A stretch of DNA of 64,000 nt from Rhizobium sp. Root482 (GCF_001426565.1 NZ_LMFA01000024.1:124873-188872); one strand, 5' to 3'. Shown: positions 51,910-62,777, counted from the first letter of the stretch. Notes: generated by a model from the sequence alone, not told the origin. Numbers and translations are program-made.

Positions 51910-52935
51910 TCAGGCGCGCCAGCGCCGTCCCTCGGTCGAGACGCCGAAGCGCAAGGGGGTGCGGGCATAGGCGGCAAGCCCGGAAAGGGCAGCCGTCGGA
52001 TGGGTCACCACGAAGGTCGGGATGGTCCGAAGCAACTCCGAATGCGGAGCCTTGTCCTCGAAGGCCTGGCGAAATTCCGGCTGTTTCAGCGCCGGCAGGA
52101 TTTTTTGCGAAATGCCACCGGCGAGAAAGACGCCGCCGCGCGCCATGAAGATCATCGCCATGTCGCCGGCGACCCTGCCGAGATAGGTGGAAAACAACGA
52201 AATCGTCTCGACGGCTTTCTCGTCCGCGCCGGAAAGCGCACCGGTCGTCACTGCCGCCGGATCGGCGAGCGTCGGCTCGAATGACAGGGATTCGCAGACG
52301 GCCCGGTAGATATTCATGATGCCGCGCCCGCAGAGCAGCTGCTCCGCCGAAATGCGTCCTTCCAGCGGCTCCAGGAAAGGCCAGATCTTGTAATCCCGCG
52401 CGCTGCGCGGCCCGACATCCACATGGCCGCCCTCGCCCGGAATGGGAAACCAGGTGTGCCGGGCGTGAAGCAGGCCGGCAACGCCAAGGCCGGTTCCGGG
52501 GCCGAGCACGGCGCAGGAGGCGGATTCCAGGACGGTTCCGGGGCCGATCTGCTCACGGCCCTCCTCGCCGATGGAGGCGATGGCAAGCGCCTGCGCCTCG
52601 AAATCATTGATGATGATCACGTCTTCCAGCGACAATGCCTCGATCATGTCCTTCGGCCGGATCACCCAGCCGGCATTGGTCAGCGGAATATCGTCGTCAT
52701 TGACCGGGCCCGCCACGGCAATGATCGCCGAGCGCGGCTGCACCGAGGTTTTGTCGAGAATGCTCGTCTGCAGCGCCTCCTCGATGCTGGCATAGCTGGT
52801 CGTCGGGATGATCGGAAACAGCTTCGGCTCGGCAAAGGCGTCGATCAGCAGCGCGAAGCGGGCATTGGTGCCGCCGATATCGCCGATCAGGATCGGGAAG
52901 GCGAGGCTGGTTTCTGTATCTGCGGAAGTGAGCAT
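51910..52935 (-). CDS. glk: Glucokinase
   Basis: A 341-residue ROK-independent, E. coli-type glucokinase. The phosphate-binding motif [14 protein letters not shown] is near the N-terminus, [19 protein letters not shown] follows, [16 protein letters not shown] carries the catalytic Asp, and [20 protein letters not shown] with [11 protein letters not shown] the sugar-binding residues. It phosphorylates glucose to glucose-6-phosphate. It lies upstream of the exporter gene and 38 bases downstream of mgsA. Confidence 0.96.
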   Translation of the reverse strand: MLTSADTETSLAFPILIGDIGGTNARFALLIDAFAEPKLFPIIPTTSYASIEEALQTSILDKTSVQPRSAIIAVAGPVNDDDIPLTNAGWVIRPKDMIEALSLEDVIIINDFEAQALAIASIGEEGREQIGPGTVLESASCAVLGPGTGLGVAGLLHARHTWFPIPGEGGHVDVGPRSARDYKIWPFLEPLEGRISAEQLLCGRGIMNIYRAVCESLSFEPTLADPAAVTTGALSGADEKAVETISLFSTYLGRVAGDMAMIFMARGGVFLAGGISQKILPALKQPEFRQAFEDKAPHSELLRTIPTFVVTHPTAALSGLAAYARTPLRFGVSTEGRRWRA

Positions 52936-52973
52936 GGGAACGTTCCGTTGAGCACGTGCGGGCGGGGAAGCCG

Positions 52974-53354
52974 TCAGGGGTGGTGAAAATCGATCAGCCG
53001 TTCCGCGGTCGCACGGTTGAGCGCCATCGGAATGTCGTAGACGGTTGCAAGCCGCATCAGCGCCTTGACATCGACGTCATGCGGCATGGCGGTCAAGGGG
53101 TCGGTGAAGAAGATCAGCATATGCACGTCGCCGGTGGCGATCATCGCGCCGATCTGCTGGTCGCCGCCGAGCGGCCCGCTCTTCAGCCGGAGCACTTCCA
53201 GGCTGGGGCAGGCCTCCTGGACCCGGCCGCCGGTCGTCCCTGTCGCGACGATCTTCCAGCCGGAAAGCTCGGCCTCGTTCGCCTTCGCAAATGCGGCCAG
53301 ATCATCCTTCTTCTGGTCATGCGCGATCAGCGCGACGCATTTTCGACGGATCAT
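52974..53354 (-). CDS. mgsA: Methylglyoxal synthase
   Basis: A 126-residue enzyme that turns dihydroxyacetone phosphate into methylglyoxal and phosphate. Conserved segments are [27 protein letters not shown] (phosphate loop), [20 protein letters not shown] and [20 protein letters not shown] (catalytic Asp). It is a bypass that relieves sugar-phosphate overload, consistent with its place directly upstream of glk in one transcription unit. Confidence 0.97.
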   Translation of the reverse strand: MIRRKCVALIAHDQKKDDLAAFAKANEAELSGWKIVATGTTGGRVQEACPSLEVLRLKSGPLGGDQQIGAMIATGDVHMLIFFTDPLTAMPHDVDVKALMRLATVYDIPMALNRATAERLIDFHHP

Positions 53355-53450
53355 CCGCTTCCCTGCCGTATGGTGGTTTAAATCGATTTGAAGTCCTGTA
53401 CAGCAATGCCCGGCTTTTGAAAAGACAAGCCGTTCGTCCGGCAGGCAGCC

Positions 53451-54512
53451 TTATTGCAGCGCCGGTCGCGGCAGCGGAATGGGAACGTCGCCGCCGGGCA
53501 GATCGACGGCCTGCGCATTGATGACGCGCTGAATTTCGGCATCGCTCGATTGCGGCTGAGGTGCTGCATAGGCCAATCCGGAATTTGCCATCCCGCCAAC
53601 CGCCGCCGGTGCGGTAAGCACGGCCGCGCACGCCCTCGGCAGGTCGGAAAGCATGGTGAATCTCGGCTTCACCGGTTTTGCGTTCGGATCCTTCTTGGGC
53701 TTTGCCCAGGGTTCCTTGCTGAACCACCAGGCCAGCGATTTGTCGCAGCCATCGCCGCTGGCGACCGGCGCCTGCGCCTTGCAGCCCCTGGCTCCGGGCG
53801 GGCAGTGCATGCGGATATGGAAATGCTCGTCATGGCCATAGACCGGGCGCACCTTGCCGAGAAGCGCGCGGTCGCCGTTCCAGGTGTCGCACAGCTTCTT
53901 CTTGATGGCCGGGTTGACGAAGACCCGCTCCACCTGTGGATAGCTCGCCGCCTGCATGACGAGCTTCGCATGCGTCGGCGTCCAACGGCCGGGGCTGACC
54001 GTCAGGAACTTGCTCTTGTCGAGCATGGAGGTGAAGGGCTTGGTTTCCCTCTCCTCGACCGAGAGCGGCTGCGCCGGCATCGGCGTGAACCAGATATCGG
54101 CATCCAGGCCGATCTGGTGGGAGGCATGGCCGGTCAGCATCGGCCCGCCGCGCGGCTGAGAAATATCGCCGATCAGGATGCCGGAGCCCCAGCCAAGGCG
54201 AACCGCATCCTGCGAAAACTGTTCGAGCAGCGATACCATGGCCGGATTGCCCCAGCGGCGATTGCGCGACAGGCGCATTGCCTGCCATGTCGGCCCATCC
54301 GCGGGTATGGCCACAGCCCCCGCCATGCAGCCCTTGGCATAAAAGCCGATCGGGGCTGGCGAGGCATCGCTCGGAAGCTGGACCTTGCCGAATAGCTGCT
54401 TGGCAGGCGTGCCATCGGCGAAAGCAGGCCCGGCCACGGGACCGAGGCCTATCATGGCGGCAAGCCCGATCAACGCCATTTGGCGAATGAAACCCGTTTT
54501 CGTAATCGTCAT
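53451..54512 (-). CDS. mepA: Penicillin-insensitive murein endopeptidase
   Basis: A 353-residue periplasmic LAS metallopeptidase that cuts D-Ala-mDAP cross-links. A signal peptide (QMALIGLAAMIGLGPVAGPAFA) is present. Zinc and catalytic residues lie in HASHQIGLDADIWFTPMP (His, Asp) and YGHDEHFHIRMHCPPG (His). Conserved Cys residues occur at GFYAKGCMAG, KKKLCDTW, MHCPPGARGC and GDGCDKSLAWW, as in the family. The C-terminal 90 residues after WFSKEPWAKP are Pro/Ala-rich and longer than in E. coli. ATG 54512 has GGAACGG upstream. Confidence 0.95.
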   Translation of the reverse strand: MTITKTGFIRQMALIGLAAMIGLGPVAGPAFADGTPAKQLFGKVQLPSDASPAPIGFYAKGCMAGAVAIPADGPTWQAMRLSRNRRWGNPAMVSLLEQFSQDAVRLGWGSGILIGDISQPRGGPMLTGHASHQIGLDADIWFTPMPAQPLSVEERETKPFTSMLDKSKFLTVSPGRWTPTHAKLVMQAASYPQVERVFVNPAIKKKLCDTWNGDRALLGKVRPVYGHDEHFHIRMHCPPGARGCKAQAPVASGDGCDKSLAWWFSKEPWAKPKKDPNAKPVKPRFTMLSDLPRACAAVLTAPAAVGGMANSGLAYAAPQPQSSDAEIQRVINAQAVDLPGGDVPIPLPRPALQ

Positions 54513-54716
54513 GTCCGTCCGTTCCGATGCCATCCGACGCATGACGCCGGTCGCTGTTTCCAGCTATTAGGTCATGCGGCCTTTGTGTCAGCCTTGTGCC
54601 GGGCGAGGATGGTCCAAAAAAAATGCCTGTTTTGAGGCGGCTCCTGTCAATTGCCCGCATTTTGCCTATTCTGTCGCTCAAACAACGAAAAGCATGAACG
54701 AACGGGATAAGTTGGC

Positions 54717-56558
54717 ATGATCTTCAGACGCATTCTCACCCTGGCCGCCGCCACGCTCCTGTCGCTTTGCCCGCTGGCCGGTATGGCGCAGGACAAGCTT
54801 GAATGGCACGGCGGCACGGCGACGATCGGCGAGCTGAAATACAAGGATGGCTTCGCCCGCTTCGACTATGTCAATCCGGATGCGCCCAAGGGCGGCACGC
54901 TCGACCTGACCACCTTCGGAACCTTCGACACGCTCAATCCGCTTCTCGCCAAGGGCGATGTCGGTGCTGGTGTTGCCGGATTGGCATTCGAAACGCTGAT
55001 GAAGCCGTCGATGGACGAGATCGCCTCGGATTATGGTCTGCTGGCGGAAGCGATTGCCTATCCGGATGATTTTGCCTTCGTGAAATTCCGCCTGCGGGCA
55101 GAGGCGAAATGGGCGGACGGAAAACCGGTGACGCCGGAGGATGTCGTCTTCAGCTTCGACATGGTCAAGGCCCATGATCCGCAAAAGGAATTCTACTACA
55201 AGCATGTGGTGAAAGCGGAAAAGACCGGCGAGCGCGAAGTGACCTTTACCTTCGACGAGAAGAACAATCGCGAATTGCCCAAGATCGTCGGCGAGCTGGT
55301 GATCGTCCCGAAGCACTGGTGGGAGGGCAAGGGAGCCAATGGCGAGACCCGCGATATTTCAAGGACGACGCTCGAAATTCCGATGGGCTCCGGCCCCTAC
55401 AAGGTCGCAAAGATGACGCCCGGCTCGGTCATCCGCTATGAACTGCGCGATGATTACTGGGGCCGGGACCTCAACGTGAATATCGGCCAGAACAATTTTG
55501 GCACGATCACCTATTCCTATTATGCCGATCTCGGCGTGTCCTTCGAGGCGTTCCGCTCCGGCAATGCCGATTACTGGTGGGAGAATTCGGCCAAGCGCTG
55601 GGCCACGTCCTATAATTTTCCGGCCGTCAAGGATGGCCGCATCAAGCAGGAGGTCCTCGACAACGACTATCGCAGCAGCGGTGTGCTTGTCGGCTTCATT
55701 CCCAATTTGCGCCGCGAAAAATTCAAGGACGAACGGGTGCGCAGGGCGCTCAACTATGCCTTTGATTTCGAGGAGTTGAAGCGGACGATCTTCTACAACC
55801 AGTATGATCGCATCGACAGTTTCTTCTTCGGCTCGGAACTCGCCTCAGACGGCCTTCCGCAGGGCCGGGAACTGGAAATCCTCAACGAAATGAAGGATCT
55901 GGTTCCGCCGGAGGTCTTCACCACCGAATATCAAAACCCCGTGGGCGGCGACCAGAAGAGGCACAGGGACAATCTTCGCCAGGCGATCGCCCTGTTCAAG
56001 GAAGCCGGTTACGAGCTGAAGGAAGGTCGGATGGTCGATGCCAAGACCGGCGAGCCCTTCACCTTCGAGATCCTGCTCGACGGCCCGACGATCGAGGTCG
56101 TCGCCCTACCTTTCGCGCAGAACCTGAAGAAGATCGGCGTCGAGGCCCGAGTGCGGACGGTCGATGCATCGCAATTCACCAATCGCTGGCGTTCGCGGGA
56201 TTTCGACATGATCTATAGCGGTTGGGCCCAATCCCTCAATCCCGGCAATGAGCAGGCCGAATATTGGGGCTCGGCGTCCGCCAAGCGTGATGGTTCGCAA
56301 AATTATGCGGGTATCAGCGACCCCGGCGTCGATGCGCTCATCCGCCGGATCATCTTTGCCAAGGATCGCGACGAACTGATCGCCACGACAAAGGTACTCG
56401 ATCGCGTCTTGCTTGCGCATCACTATGTCATTCCGAGCTATACCGGCCGCTATTCGCGGATCGCCTATTCGGCCAGGCTGCAGCGCCCGGCCGAATTGCC
56501 GAAATATGCGGTCGGCTTCCCGACGATCTGGTGGTCGAAACCCGCCGCTGCGCAATGA
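54717..56558 (+). CDS. yejA: Peptide ABC transporter substrate-binding protein (YejA-type)
   Basis: A 613-residue periplasmic protein of the cluster C (SBP_bac_5) family. A signal peptide (MIFRRILTLAAATLLSLCPL, cut after GMAQ) is followed by KGGTLDLTTFGTFDTLNPLL, WADGKPVTPEDVVFSFDMVK and RVRRALNYAFDFEELKRTIF, all family landmarks. Its length and neighbours identify it as YejA, the binding protein of an importer for oligopeptides and microcin C-like antibiotics. It lies 172 bases upstream of yejB. In the 174-base gap to mepA no clear promoter pair was assigned. Confidence 0.95.
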   Translation: MIFRRILTLAAATLLSLCPLAGMAQDKLEWHGGTATIGELKYKDGFARFDYVNPDAPKGGTLDLTTFGTFDTLNPLLAKGDVGAGVAGLAFETLMKPSMDEIASDYGLLAEAIAYPDDFAFVKFRLRAEAKWADGKPVTPEDVVFSFDMVKAHDPQKEFYYKHVVKAEKTGEREVTFTFDEKNNRELPKIVGELVIVPKHWWEGKGANGETRDISRTTLEIPMGSGPYKVAKMTPGSVIRYELRDDYWGRDLNVNIGQNNFGTITYSYYADLGVSFEAFRSGNADYWWENSAKRWATSYNFPAVKDGRIKQEVLDNDYRSSGVLVGFIPNLRREKFKDERVRRALNYAFDFEELKRTIFYNQYDRIDSFFFGSELASDGLPQGRELEILNEMKDLVPPEVFTTEYQNPVGGDQKRHRDNLRQAIALFKEAGYELKEGRMVDAKTGEPFTFEILLDGPTIEVVALPFAQNLKKIGVEARVRTVDASQFTNRWRSRDFDMIYSGWAQSLNPGNEQAEYWGSASAKRDGSQNYAGISDPGVDALIRRIIFAKDRDELIATTKVLDRVLLAHHYVIPSYTGRYSRIAYSARLQRPAELPKYAVGFPTIWWSKPAAAQ

Positions 56559-56730
56559 AAGCCTTGCACAGGGCTCGCCCGCTACAGCAAATGCACAGAG
56601 ACGAATCAGAACCGGCCCCGCTTACGGCGGGCGTTTCAGGGGAGACCGGCATATTGACGGATGACAGGCGGGTTGCCGAGAGCGGATCGGATCGCATTGC
56701 CGGGCCGGCCGGCAGGCGGGAGGCGCGCTG

Positions 56731-57816
56731 ATGGGGGCCTATATCCTGCGGCGGCTGCTTTTGATGATCCCGACGATCGTTGGCATCATGGCCATTTCCT
56801 TCGCCGTCATCCAGTTTGCGCCCGGCGGCCCGGTCGAACAGGTGATCGCCGATCTCACCGGGCAGAACCAGGGCAGCGACCGCCTGTCGGGCAGCAGCGG
56901 CGATCTCGCCATGCAGGCGGATGATTCCTCCGGCAGATATCGCGGTGCGCAGGGGCTTGATCCCGATTTCATCAAGAAGCTCGAACAGCAGTTCGGCTTC
57001 GACAAGCCACCGCTCGAGCGCTTCGGCCAGATGATGTGGGATTATATCCGCTTCGATTTCGGCGAAAGCTTCTTCCGCAATATTTCGGTGATCGACCTGA
57101 TCCTCGATAAAATGCCGGTGTCGATTTCGCTCGGCCTTTGGATTCTTCTGTTCTCCTACGCGATATCCATTCCGCTCGGCATCAAGAAAGCGATGTCGGA
57201 CGGCTCCACTTTCGACGTCTGGACCTCGGGCATCATCATCGTCGGCTATGCGGTTCCGGGCTTCCTGTTCGGTATTCTTCTGATCGTGCTGTTCGCCGGC
57301 GGATCCTTCTTCGACTGGTTCCCGCTGCGCGGCCTCGTCTCGGACAATTTCGCGCAACTCACCTGGTGGCAGAAGATCCTCGATTATTTCTGGCACATGA
57401 CCCTGCCTTTGATCACGCTGTTGATGTCGGCCTTCGCCACCACGACGCTGCTCACCAAGAATTCCTTCATCGACGAGATCAAGAAGCAATATGTGACGAC
57501 GGCAAGGGCCAAGGGCTTGAACGAGCGCCAGGTGCTCTATGGCCACGTCTTTCGCAACGCCATGCTGATCATCATCGCCGGCTTTCCGGCCGCCTTCATT
57601 TCGGCCTTCTTCACCGGTGCGCTTCTGACGGAATATATCTTCTCGCTCGACGGTCTTGGCCGTCTTGGCTATGAGGCCGTCGTCAAGCGCGATTATCCGA
57701 TCGTCTTTGCCACCCTCTACATCTTTTCGCTGATGGGCCTGCTCGTCAGTCTCCTGTCGGACCTGATTTATACCTGGGTCGATCCGCGCATCGATTTCGA
57801 CCGGAGGGATGTGTGA
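56731..57816 (+). CDS. yejB: Peptide/microcin ABC transporter permease YejB
   Basis: A 361-residue inner-membrane permease of the DppB type. It starts [20 protein letters not shown], has about six membrane helices, and the EAA-type loop lies in [40 protein letters not shown] follows. GGAGGC lies upstream of the ATG. Its stop overlaps the yejE start by one base. Confidence 0.96.
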   Translation: MGAYILRRLLLMIPTIVGIMAISFAVIQFAPGGPVEQVIADLTGQNQGSDRLSGSSGDLAMQADDSSGRYRGAQGLDPDFIKKLEQQFGFDKPPLERFGQMMWDYIRFDFGESFFRNISVIDLILDKMPVSISLGLWILLFSYAISIPLGIKKAMSDGSTFDVWTSGIIIVGYAVPGFLFGILLIVLFAGGSFFDWFPLRGLVSDNFAQLTWWQKILDYFWHMTLPLITLLMSAFATTTLLTKNSFIDEIKKQYVTTARAKGLNERQVLYGHVFRNAMLIIIAGFPAAFISAFFTGALLTEYIFSLDGLGRLGYEAVVKRDYPIVFATLYIFSLMGLLVSLLSDLIYTWVDPRIDFDRRDV

Positions 57817-58958
57817 TGACGGATATCGTCTCCGCCAGCCCCGCTCTCGTGACCGGTGCGCCAAGCCGGCTTTCGCCGGTCAACCGCCGCCGCTGGGAGA
57901 ATTTCAAGGCCAACCGTCGCGGCTACTGGTCGTTCTGGATCTTCCTTGTGCTGTTCGGCCTTAGCCTCTGCGCCGAGTTCATCGCCAATGACAAGCCGGT
58001 CATCGCCTCCTACAAGGGTGAAATCCTCGTGCCGGTGCTGGTGGATTATCCGGAGGAAAAATTCGGCGGATTCCTGGCCCAGACCGACTATCGGTCCGAT
58101 TTCATTCGCGACGAGATCGAGGCCAATGGCTGGATGATCTGGCCGCCGATCCGCTATTCCTACCAGTCCGCCAATTCCAACATCCCGCACTCCGCGCCGA
58201 CGGCGCCCTTCTGGCTGATGGACAGGCAGGAGCGTTGCTCCGGCTATCCGCAAGGGGCCGACGATCCCGCCTGTACACTGGGCAATCTCAACTGGCTCGG
58301 CACCGACGACCAGGCCCGCGACGTGACCGCGCGGATGATCTACGGCTTCCGCATCTCGGTTCTGTTCGGCCTGGCGCTCACCATCGCGTCCGCCGTCGTC
58401 GGCGTCACCGCCGGCGCGGTGCAAGGCTATTTCGGCGGCTGGACGGACCTTCTCATGCAGCGCTTCATCGAGATCTGGTCGTCCATGCCGGTTCTCTACA
58501 TCCTGCTCATCATCGCCGCGATCCTGCCGCCCGGCTTCTTCGTGCTACTCGGCATCATGCTTTTGTTCTCCTGGGTCGGCTTCGTCGGCATCGTGCGGGC
58601 CGAATTCCTGCGCGCCCGCAATTTCGAATATGTCCGCGCCGCCCGCGCGCTCGGGGTCGGCAATGCAACGATCATGTTCCGCCACCTCCTGCCCAATGCC
58701 ATGGTGGCGACGCTGACCTTCCTGCCCTTCATCCTGTCGGGCTCGATTACCACGCTGACATCGCTCGACTTTCTTGGCTTCGGCATGCCGCCGGGCTCCG
58801 CCTCGCTCGGCGAACTGATCGCCCAGGGCAAGTCCAACCTGCAGGCACCCTGGCTCGGCCTCACCGCCTTCGTCGTCATGTCGGTCATGCTGTCGCTCCT
58901 GATCTTCATCGGCGAAGCCGCCCGCGACGCATTCGATCCGAGGAAGACGTTCCGATGA
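57816..58958 (+). CDS. yejE: Peptide/microcin ABC transporter permease YejE
   Basis: A 380-residue DppC-type permease. The first membrane helix is YWSFWIFLVLFGLSLCAEFI. A large periplasmic loop of about 130 residues follows, with QERCSGYPQGADDPACTLGN (two Cys, possibly bridged) typical for YejE. The EAA loop is VRAARALGVGNATIMFRHLL. ATG 57816 follows GGAGGG; a GTG one codon earlier is also in frame. The stop overlaps the yejF ATG. Confidence 0.96.
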   Translation: MTDIVSASPALVTGAPSRLSPVNRRRWENFKANRRGYWSFWIFLVLFGLSLCAEFIANDKPVIASYKGEILVPVLVDYPEEKFGGFLAQTDYRSDFIRDEIEANGWMIWPPIRYSYQSANSNIPHSAPTAPFWLMDRQERCSGYPQGADDPACTLGNLNWLGTDDQARDVTARMIYGFRISVLFGLALTIASAVVGVTAGAVQGYFGGWTDLLMQRFIEIWSSMPVLYILLIIAAILPPGFFVLLGIMLLFSWVGFVGIVRAEFLRARNFEYVRAARALGVGNATIMFRHLLPNAMVATLTFLPFILSGSITTLTSLDFLGFGMPPGSASLGELIAQGKSNLQAPWLGLTAFVVMSVMLSLLIFIGEAARDAFDPRKTFR

Positions 58959-60595
58959 ACCCTGCGCCCCAAGACACACTCCTTTCCGTGCGCGATCTTT
59001 CCGTGGCTTTCCACCAGGGCGGCAAGACGACGGTGGCGGTCGATCATGTCTCCTTCGATATCCGGCGCGGCGAAGTCGTGGCGTTGGTCGGCGAGTCCGG
59101 CTCCGGCAAGTCGGTATCCGCCAATTCCATCCTCAAGCTCCTGCCCTATCCGGCTGCCAGCCATCCGAGCGGCGAAATCCTCTTCAACGGCAAGGACCTG
59201 ATGACGGCATCGGACGCGGAACTGCGCCAGGTGCGCGGCAACGACATCACGATGATCTTCCAGGAGCCGATGACATCGCTCAATCCGCTGCATTCGATCG
59301 AGCGGCAGATCGCCGAAATCCTCGATCTGCACCAGGGCATCACCGGGGCGCAAGCGCGCACCTGCGTGCTCGAACTGCTCAACCAGGTCGGCATTCGCGA
59401 GCCTGAAAAACGGCTTGCCGCCTATCCGCATGAGCTTTCCGGCGGCCAGCGCCAGCGGGTGATGATCGCCATGGCGCTCGCCAACCGGCCCGAACTCCTG
59501 ATCGCCGACGAACCGACCACGGCGCTTGATGTGACGGTGCAGGCGCAAATTCTGGAGCTTTTGAAGACGCTCAAGGACGAGCACGGCATGTCGATGCTGT
59601 TCATCACCCATGATCTCGGCATCGTCCGCAAGATCGCCGACCGGGTCTGCGTCATGACGAAGGGCAAGATCGTCGAGACCGGGCCGACAGCGGAGATTTT
59701 TGGCAATCCGCAGCATGCCTATACCCGCCACCTGCTCGCCTCCGAGCCCAAGGGCGCGCCACCCGTCTCCGACGTGACGAAGCCGGTGGTGATCGAGGCG
59801 AAGGACATGAAGGTCTGGTTCCCGATCAAGGCGGGCTTCCTGCGCAAGGTGGTCGATCACGTCAAGGCTGTCGACGGCATCGACCTGACGCTGCGCGCCG
59901 GCCAGACGCTCGGCGTCGTCGGCGAATCCGGCTCCGGCAAGACGACGCTCGGCCTGGCGCTGACGCGACTGATCTCCTCGCAAGGCCGGATCGGCTTCAT
60001 CGGCAATGAGATAGCCGGCTATTCGTTCAAGCAGATGCGGCCCCTGCGCAATCGCATGCAGATCGTCTTCCAGGACCCCTTCGGTTCGCTCAGCCCCCGC
60101 ATGGCGGTGAGCGATATCATCGCCGAAGGCCTGAAAGTGCATGAGCCCGCGCTTTCCGACAAGGAGCGCGACGCCCGTGTCGCGGCAGCGCTCGAGGAGG
60201 TAGGCCTCGATGCGGCGACGCGCTGGCGCTATCCGCATGAATTTTCCGGCGGCCAGCGCCAGCGCATCGCCATTGCCCGCGCCATGGTGCTGAAGCCACA
60301 ATTCGTCATGCTCGACGAACCGACCTCCGCCCTGGATATGAGCGTACAGGCGCAGGTCGTCGATCTCCTGCGTGATTTGCAGGCGAAACATTCGCTCGCC
60401 TATCTGTTCATCAGCCACGACCTGAAGGTGGTGCGGGCGCTTGCCAATGACATGATCGTCATGCGGCTCGGCAAGGTGGTCGAGCAGGGGCCGTCCGAGC
60501 GCATCTTCACAGCGCCGCAGGAAGACTATACCAAGGCGCTGATGGCCGCCGCCTTCAACATGGAAGCGGTCGATGCCGCCGCAATCCGCCAATAG
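58955..60595 (+). CDS. yejF: Peptide/microcin ABC transporter, dual ATP-binding protein YejF
   Basis: A 546-residue protein with two complete nucleotide-binding domains. The first has [35 protein letters not shown] and [13 protein letters not shown]. The second has [38 protein letters not shown] and [13 protein letters not shown]. It powers the YejBE channel from the cytoplasmic side. ATGA overlap with yejE gives coupled translation, completing the yejABEF operon in order. Confidence 0.97.
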   Translation: MNPAPQDTLLSVRDLSVAFHQGGKTTVAVDHVSFDIRRGEVVALVGESGSGKSVSANSILKLLPYPAASHPSGEILFNGKDLMTASDAELRQVRGNDITMIFQEPMTSLNPLHSIERQIAEILDLHQGITGAQARTCVLELLNQVGIREPEKRLAAYPHELSGGQRQRVMIAMALANRPELLIADEPTTALDVTVQAQILELLKTLKDEHGMSMLFITHDLGIVRKIADRVCVMTKGKIVETGPTAEIFGNPQHAYTRHLLASEPKGAPPVSDVTKPVVIEAKDMKVWFPIKAGFLRKVVDHVKAVDGIDLTLRAGQTLGVVGESGSGKTTLGLALTRLISSQGRIGFIGNEIAGYSFKQMRPLRNRMQIVFQDPFGSLSPRMAVSDIIAEGLKVHEPALSDKERDARVAAALEEVGLDAATRWRYPHEFSGGQRQRIAIARAMVLKPQFVMLDEPTSALDMSVQAQVVDLLRDLQAKHSLAYLFISHDLKVVRALANDMIVMRLGKVVEQGPSERIFTAPQEDYTKALMAAAFNMEAVDAAAIRQ

Positions 60596-60605
60596 AGTTT
60601 CGTCC

Positions 60606-61565
60606 ATGCCCGCCAGAAGCCCCGTCATCGTCGATCTGAAATTCATTCCGCGTGAGGTGGAAGAGGCGCTGAAAGGTGCTTTCCCGGACCGGGAGGTCAT
60701 CAATCTCGCCGACCCCGCCCATAAGTCCCGCGATCTTTCCGGCATTGACTATGCCGTCGTGTGGAAATCCGATCCGGATCTGTTTTCCCGCGCACCGGAT
60801 CTGAAGGTCGTGTTTTCCGGCGGTGCCGGCGTCGATCACGTGCTGACGCTTCCAGGCCTCCCGGATGTGCCGCTGGTCCGTTTCGTCGACCGCAGCCTGA
60901 CGATGCGGATGAGCGAATGGGTGGTCCTGCAATGCCTGCTGCATCTGCGCCAGCATCGCGCCTATGAGACGCGCGCCCGCGCCCATCTCTGGGAGGATTT
61001 GAGCCAGCCGGAGGCCGCCGACGTCACGGTCGGCGTCATGGGGCTCGGTGTGCTCGGGCAGGATGCGATCCGCAAGCTTTCCGTGATGGGCTTCAGGACC
61101 ATCGGCTGGTCGCGCTCGAAAAAGTCGATCGACGGCGTGGAATGCTTTTCCGGCGACGAACTCGATGCCTTCCTCGCAAAGACCGATTTCCTTGTCGGCC
61201 TTCTGCCGCTGACGCCGGAGACGAAGGGCATTTTTAACGCGACGCTGTTTTCCAGGCTCAGCCGCAAGGGGCCGTTCGGCGCCCCGGTCTTCATCAATGG
61301 CGGCCGCGGCGGCAGCCAGGTGGAGGTGGATATTCTGGCAGCTCTGCAATCCGGCGTGCTGGGTGGCGCCTCGCTCGATGTGTTCGAGCGCGAGCCTTTG
61401 GCAAAAGACAGCCCGTTTTGGGAGATGGACACTGTCTATGTCACCCCGCATGTGGCCGCCTCATCGGACGTCAGGGCGCTGTTTTCGCATGCCGAGCATC
61501 AGATTGGTCGCTTGGAAAGCGGCCAGCCGCTGCAGCATCTGGTGGATCGCAAAGTCGGCTATTGA
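60606..61565 (+). CDS. Glyoxylate/hydroxypyruvate reductase A-like D-2-hydroxyacid dehydrogenase
   Basis: A 319-residue NAD(P)-dependent enzyme. The Rossmann motif is VGVMGLGVLGQDAIRKLSVM. Catalytic residues are in NGGRGGSQVEVD (Arg), SLDVFEREPLAK (Glu) and VTPHVAASSDV (His). The N-terminal DLKFIPREVEEALKGAFPDR and VVFSGGAGVDHVLTLPGLPD segments place it in the GhrA branch. The ATG at 60606 lies 10 bases after yejF, so it may be read through from that operon, although the functions are unrelated. It is a different subfamily from the dehydrogenase at 42130. Confidence 0.9.
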   Translation: MPARSPVIVDLKFIPREVEEALKGAFPDREVINLADPAHKSRDLSGIDYAVVWKSDPDLFSRAPDLKVVFSGGAGVDHVLTLPGLPDVPLVRFVDRSLTMRMSEWVVLQCLLHLRQHRAYETRARAHLWEDLSQPEAADVTVGVMGLGVLGQDAIRKLSVMGFRTIGWSRSKKSIDGVECFSGDELDAFLAKTDFLVGLLPLTPETKGIFNATLFSRLSRKGPFGAPVFINGGRGGSQVEVDILAALQSGVLGGASLDVFEREPLAKDSPFWEMDTVYVTPHVAASSDVRALFSHAEHQIGRLESGQPLQHLVDRKVGY

Positions 61566-62420
61566 TCAGGGGCGGCGATAGGCCGTCGGCTGCTGGTAGA
61601 GCCAGCCGATGCGCTTGATCGCCTCCTCCAGTCCCTCATGCGAAACATTCATCGTATGGCCGTTTGCATGCAGCAGCGTCTTTTCGTCTTCCATGATCGC
61701 CACATGGCCCTTCCAGAAAACGAGATCGCCGCGCCGCAGTTCCTCGCGCCCGATCGGTGTTCCGAGCCCGCTTGCCTGCATGTCGGTGTCGCGCGGCGCG
61801 GTCCGCCCGGCCATCATCATCGACAATTGCACCAGGCCGGAGCAATCGATGCCGAAACCGGACCGCCCGCCCCAGAGATAGGGCGTCTCTAGAAACCGCT
61901 CGGCAATATCCACATAATCGCCGGAAAGCGGCTTTCCGGCTTCGGCGCAATGATTGGCGATGATGGCTTGTCCGCCTTCCATCAGGAAATAGCGCGTGCC
62001 GCGTGTCTCCCGCTCATCGACGACGGCGATCCGGTTGCCCATGGAAAGCGCCTGCACGGTCGGGAATTTGAGGTCCGGCCCTGAATAGACGAAGGTTCGA
62101 GGCGCGGTGACGATATGCGTCAGGCTGCGGATGACCGGCGAGACGGCATAGTCCGGGATATAGCCGACATAGCCGTCAAAATCCGCCTTCACCCAGGCCC
62201 AGCCGCCATCCGTGTCGAGCACGCGCACGGTCTCGCCCAGCAGCAGTTCGTTGTCGGTGCCGCATTCCAGGTCGGGCCTTGCCCGCATCTGCACGACCGG
62301 CACGCAGATCAGCCCCGGCGAACCCGCGACATATTGGGTTGCCTTGACGGTGCCGCGAAGGCGCTCCTCGGCGAGGTCGTTTCGATAGGCATTCAGCCGG
62401 CGGTCGGGAAGGTCTGACAT
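61566..62420 (-). CDS. NlpC/P60 (C40) peptidase with SH3 domains
   Basis: A 284-residue peptidoglycan gamma-D-Glu-diamino acid endopeptidase. Two SH3-like modules occupy residues about 30-150 (VQMRARPDLECGTDNELLLG, then DGGWAWVKADFDGYVGYIPD). The C-terminal C40 domain has the catalytic Cys in GFGIDCSGLVQLSMMMAG, His in KGHVAIMEDEKTLLHANG. YLWGGRSG precedes them. No signal peptide is seen, so it may act in the cytoplasm on recycled peptides or be exported another way. It lies 6 bases downstream of a marR gene on the same strand. Confidence 0.93.
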   Translation of the reverse strand: MSDLPDRRLNAYRNDLAEERLRGTVKATQYVAGSPGLICVPVVQMRARPDLECGTDNELLLGETVRVLDTDGGWAWVKADFDGYVGYIPDYAVSPVIRSLTHIVTAPRTFVYSGPDLKFPTVQALSMGNRIAVVDERETRGTRYFLMEGGQAIIANHCAEAGKPLSGDYVDIAERFLETPYLWGGRSGFGIDCSGLVQLSMMMAGRTAPRDTDMQASGLGTPIGREELRRGDLVFWKGHVAIMEDEKTLLHANGHTMNVSHEGLEEAIKRIGWLYQQPTAYRRP

Positions 62421-62426
62421 GGAGCC

Positions 62427-62777
62427 TCAGATAGACAGTTTGCGGCCCTGATCAATGATCAGGTCGCCGAGTTTTTCAAGATAGAGCGCGCCGTTCACGG
62501 TGCGCTTGATGATCACATTGCGCTTGTCGCGTTCGTCGCGCATCCGGGAAACGAGGCCGAGATCGCCCATCGTGTCGAGCGCCCGGGTGATCACCGGCTT
62601 GGTGACGCCGAGAATGCCGGCGAGCCCGCGCACCGTGTGCGGCGGCGGAACGAGATAGATATGCAGCAGGATGGAAATCTGCCGCAGCGTCAGGTCGCGA
62701 TTGTCGATCCTGACCTGTTCCAGCGAAACGCCATGCCAGAGGTTCAGCGCCTGGGAAGCTGACAGTTCGACCGGCAT
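62427..62777 (-). CDS. MarR/winged-helix regulator upstream of the C40 peptidase
   Basis: A 116-residue single-domain winged-helix protein. The HTH reads TVRGLAGILGVTKPVITRALDTMGDLGLVSRMRD, with a basic wing (RDERDKRNVIIKRT). It is shorter than classic MarR proteins and lacks most of the dimerisation helices. It is the first gene of a two-gene unit with the C40 peptidase. Autoregulation or control of that peptidase is inference. Confidence 0.85.
   Translation of the reverse strand: MPVELSASQALNLWHGVSLEQVRIDNRDLTLRQISILLHIYLVPPPHTVRGLAGILGVTKPVITRALDTMGDLGLVSRMRDERDKRNVIIKRTVNGALYLEKLGDLIIDQGRKLSI

Noticed and set aside
49172-53354. A glycolytic operon running dapB-exporter-glk-mgsA as one functional unit
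   Set aside because: The genes are on one strand, but a hairpin separates glk from the exporter and functions differ; no evidence for a single transcript.
58496-60745. 749-codon frame opposite yejE/yejF
   Set aside because: Shadow frame; contains no transporter or enzyme motif.
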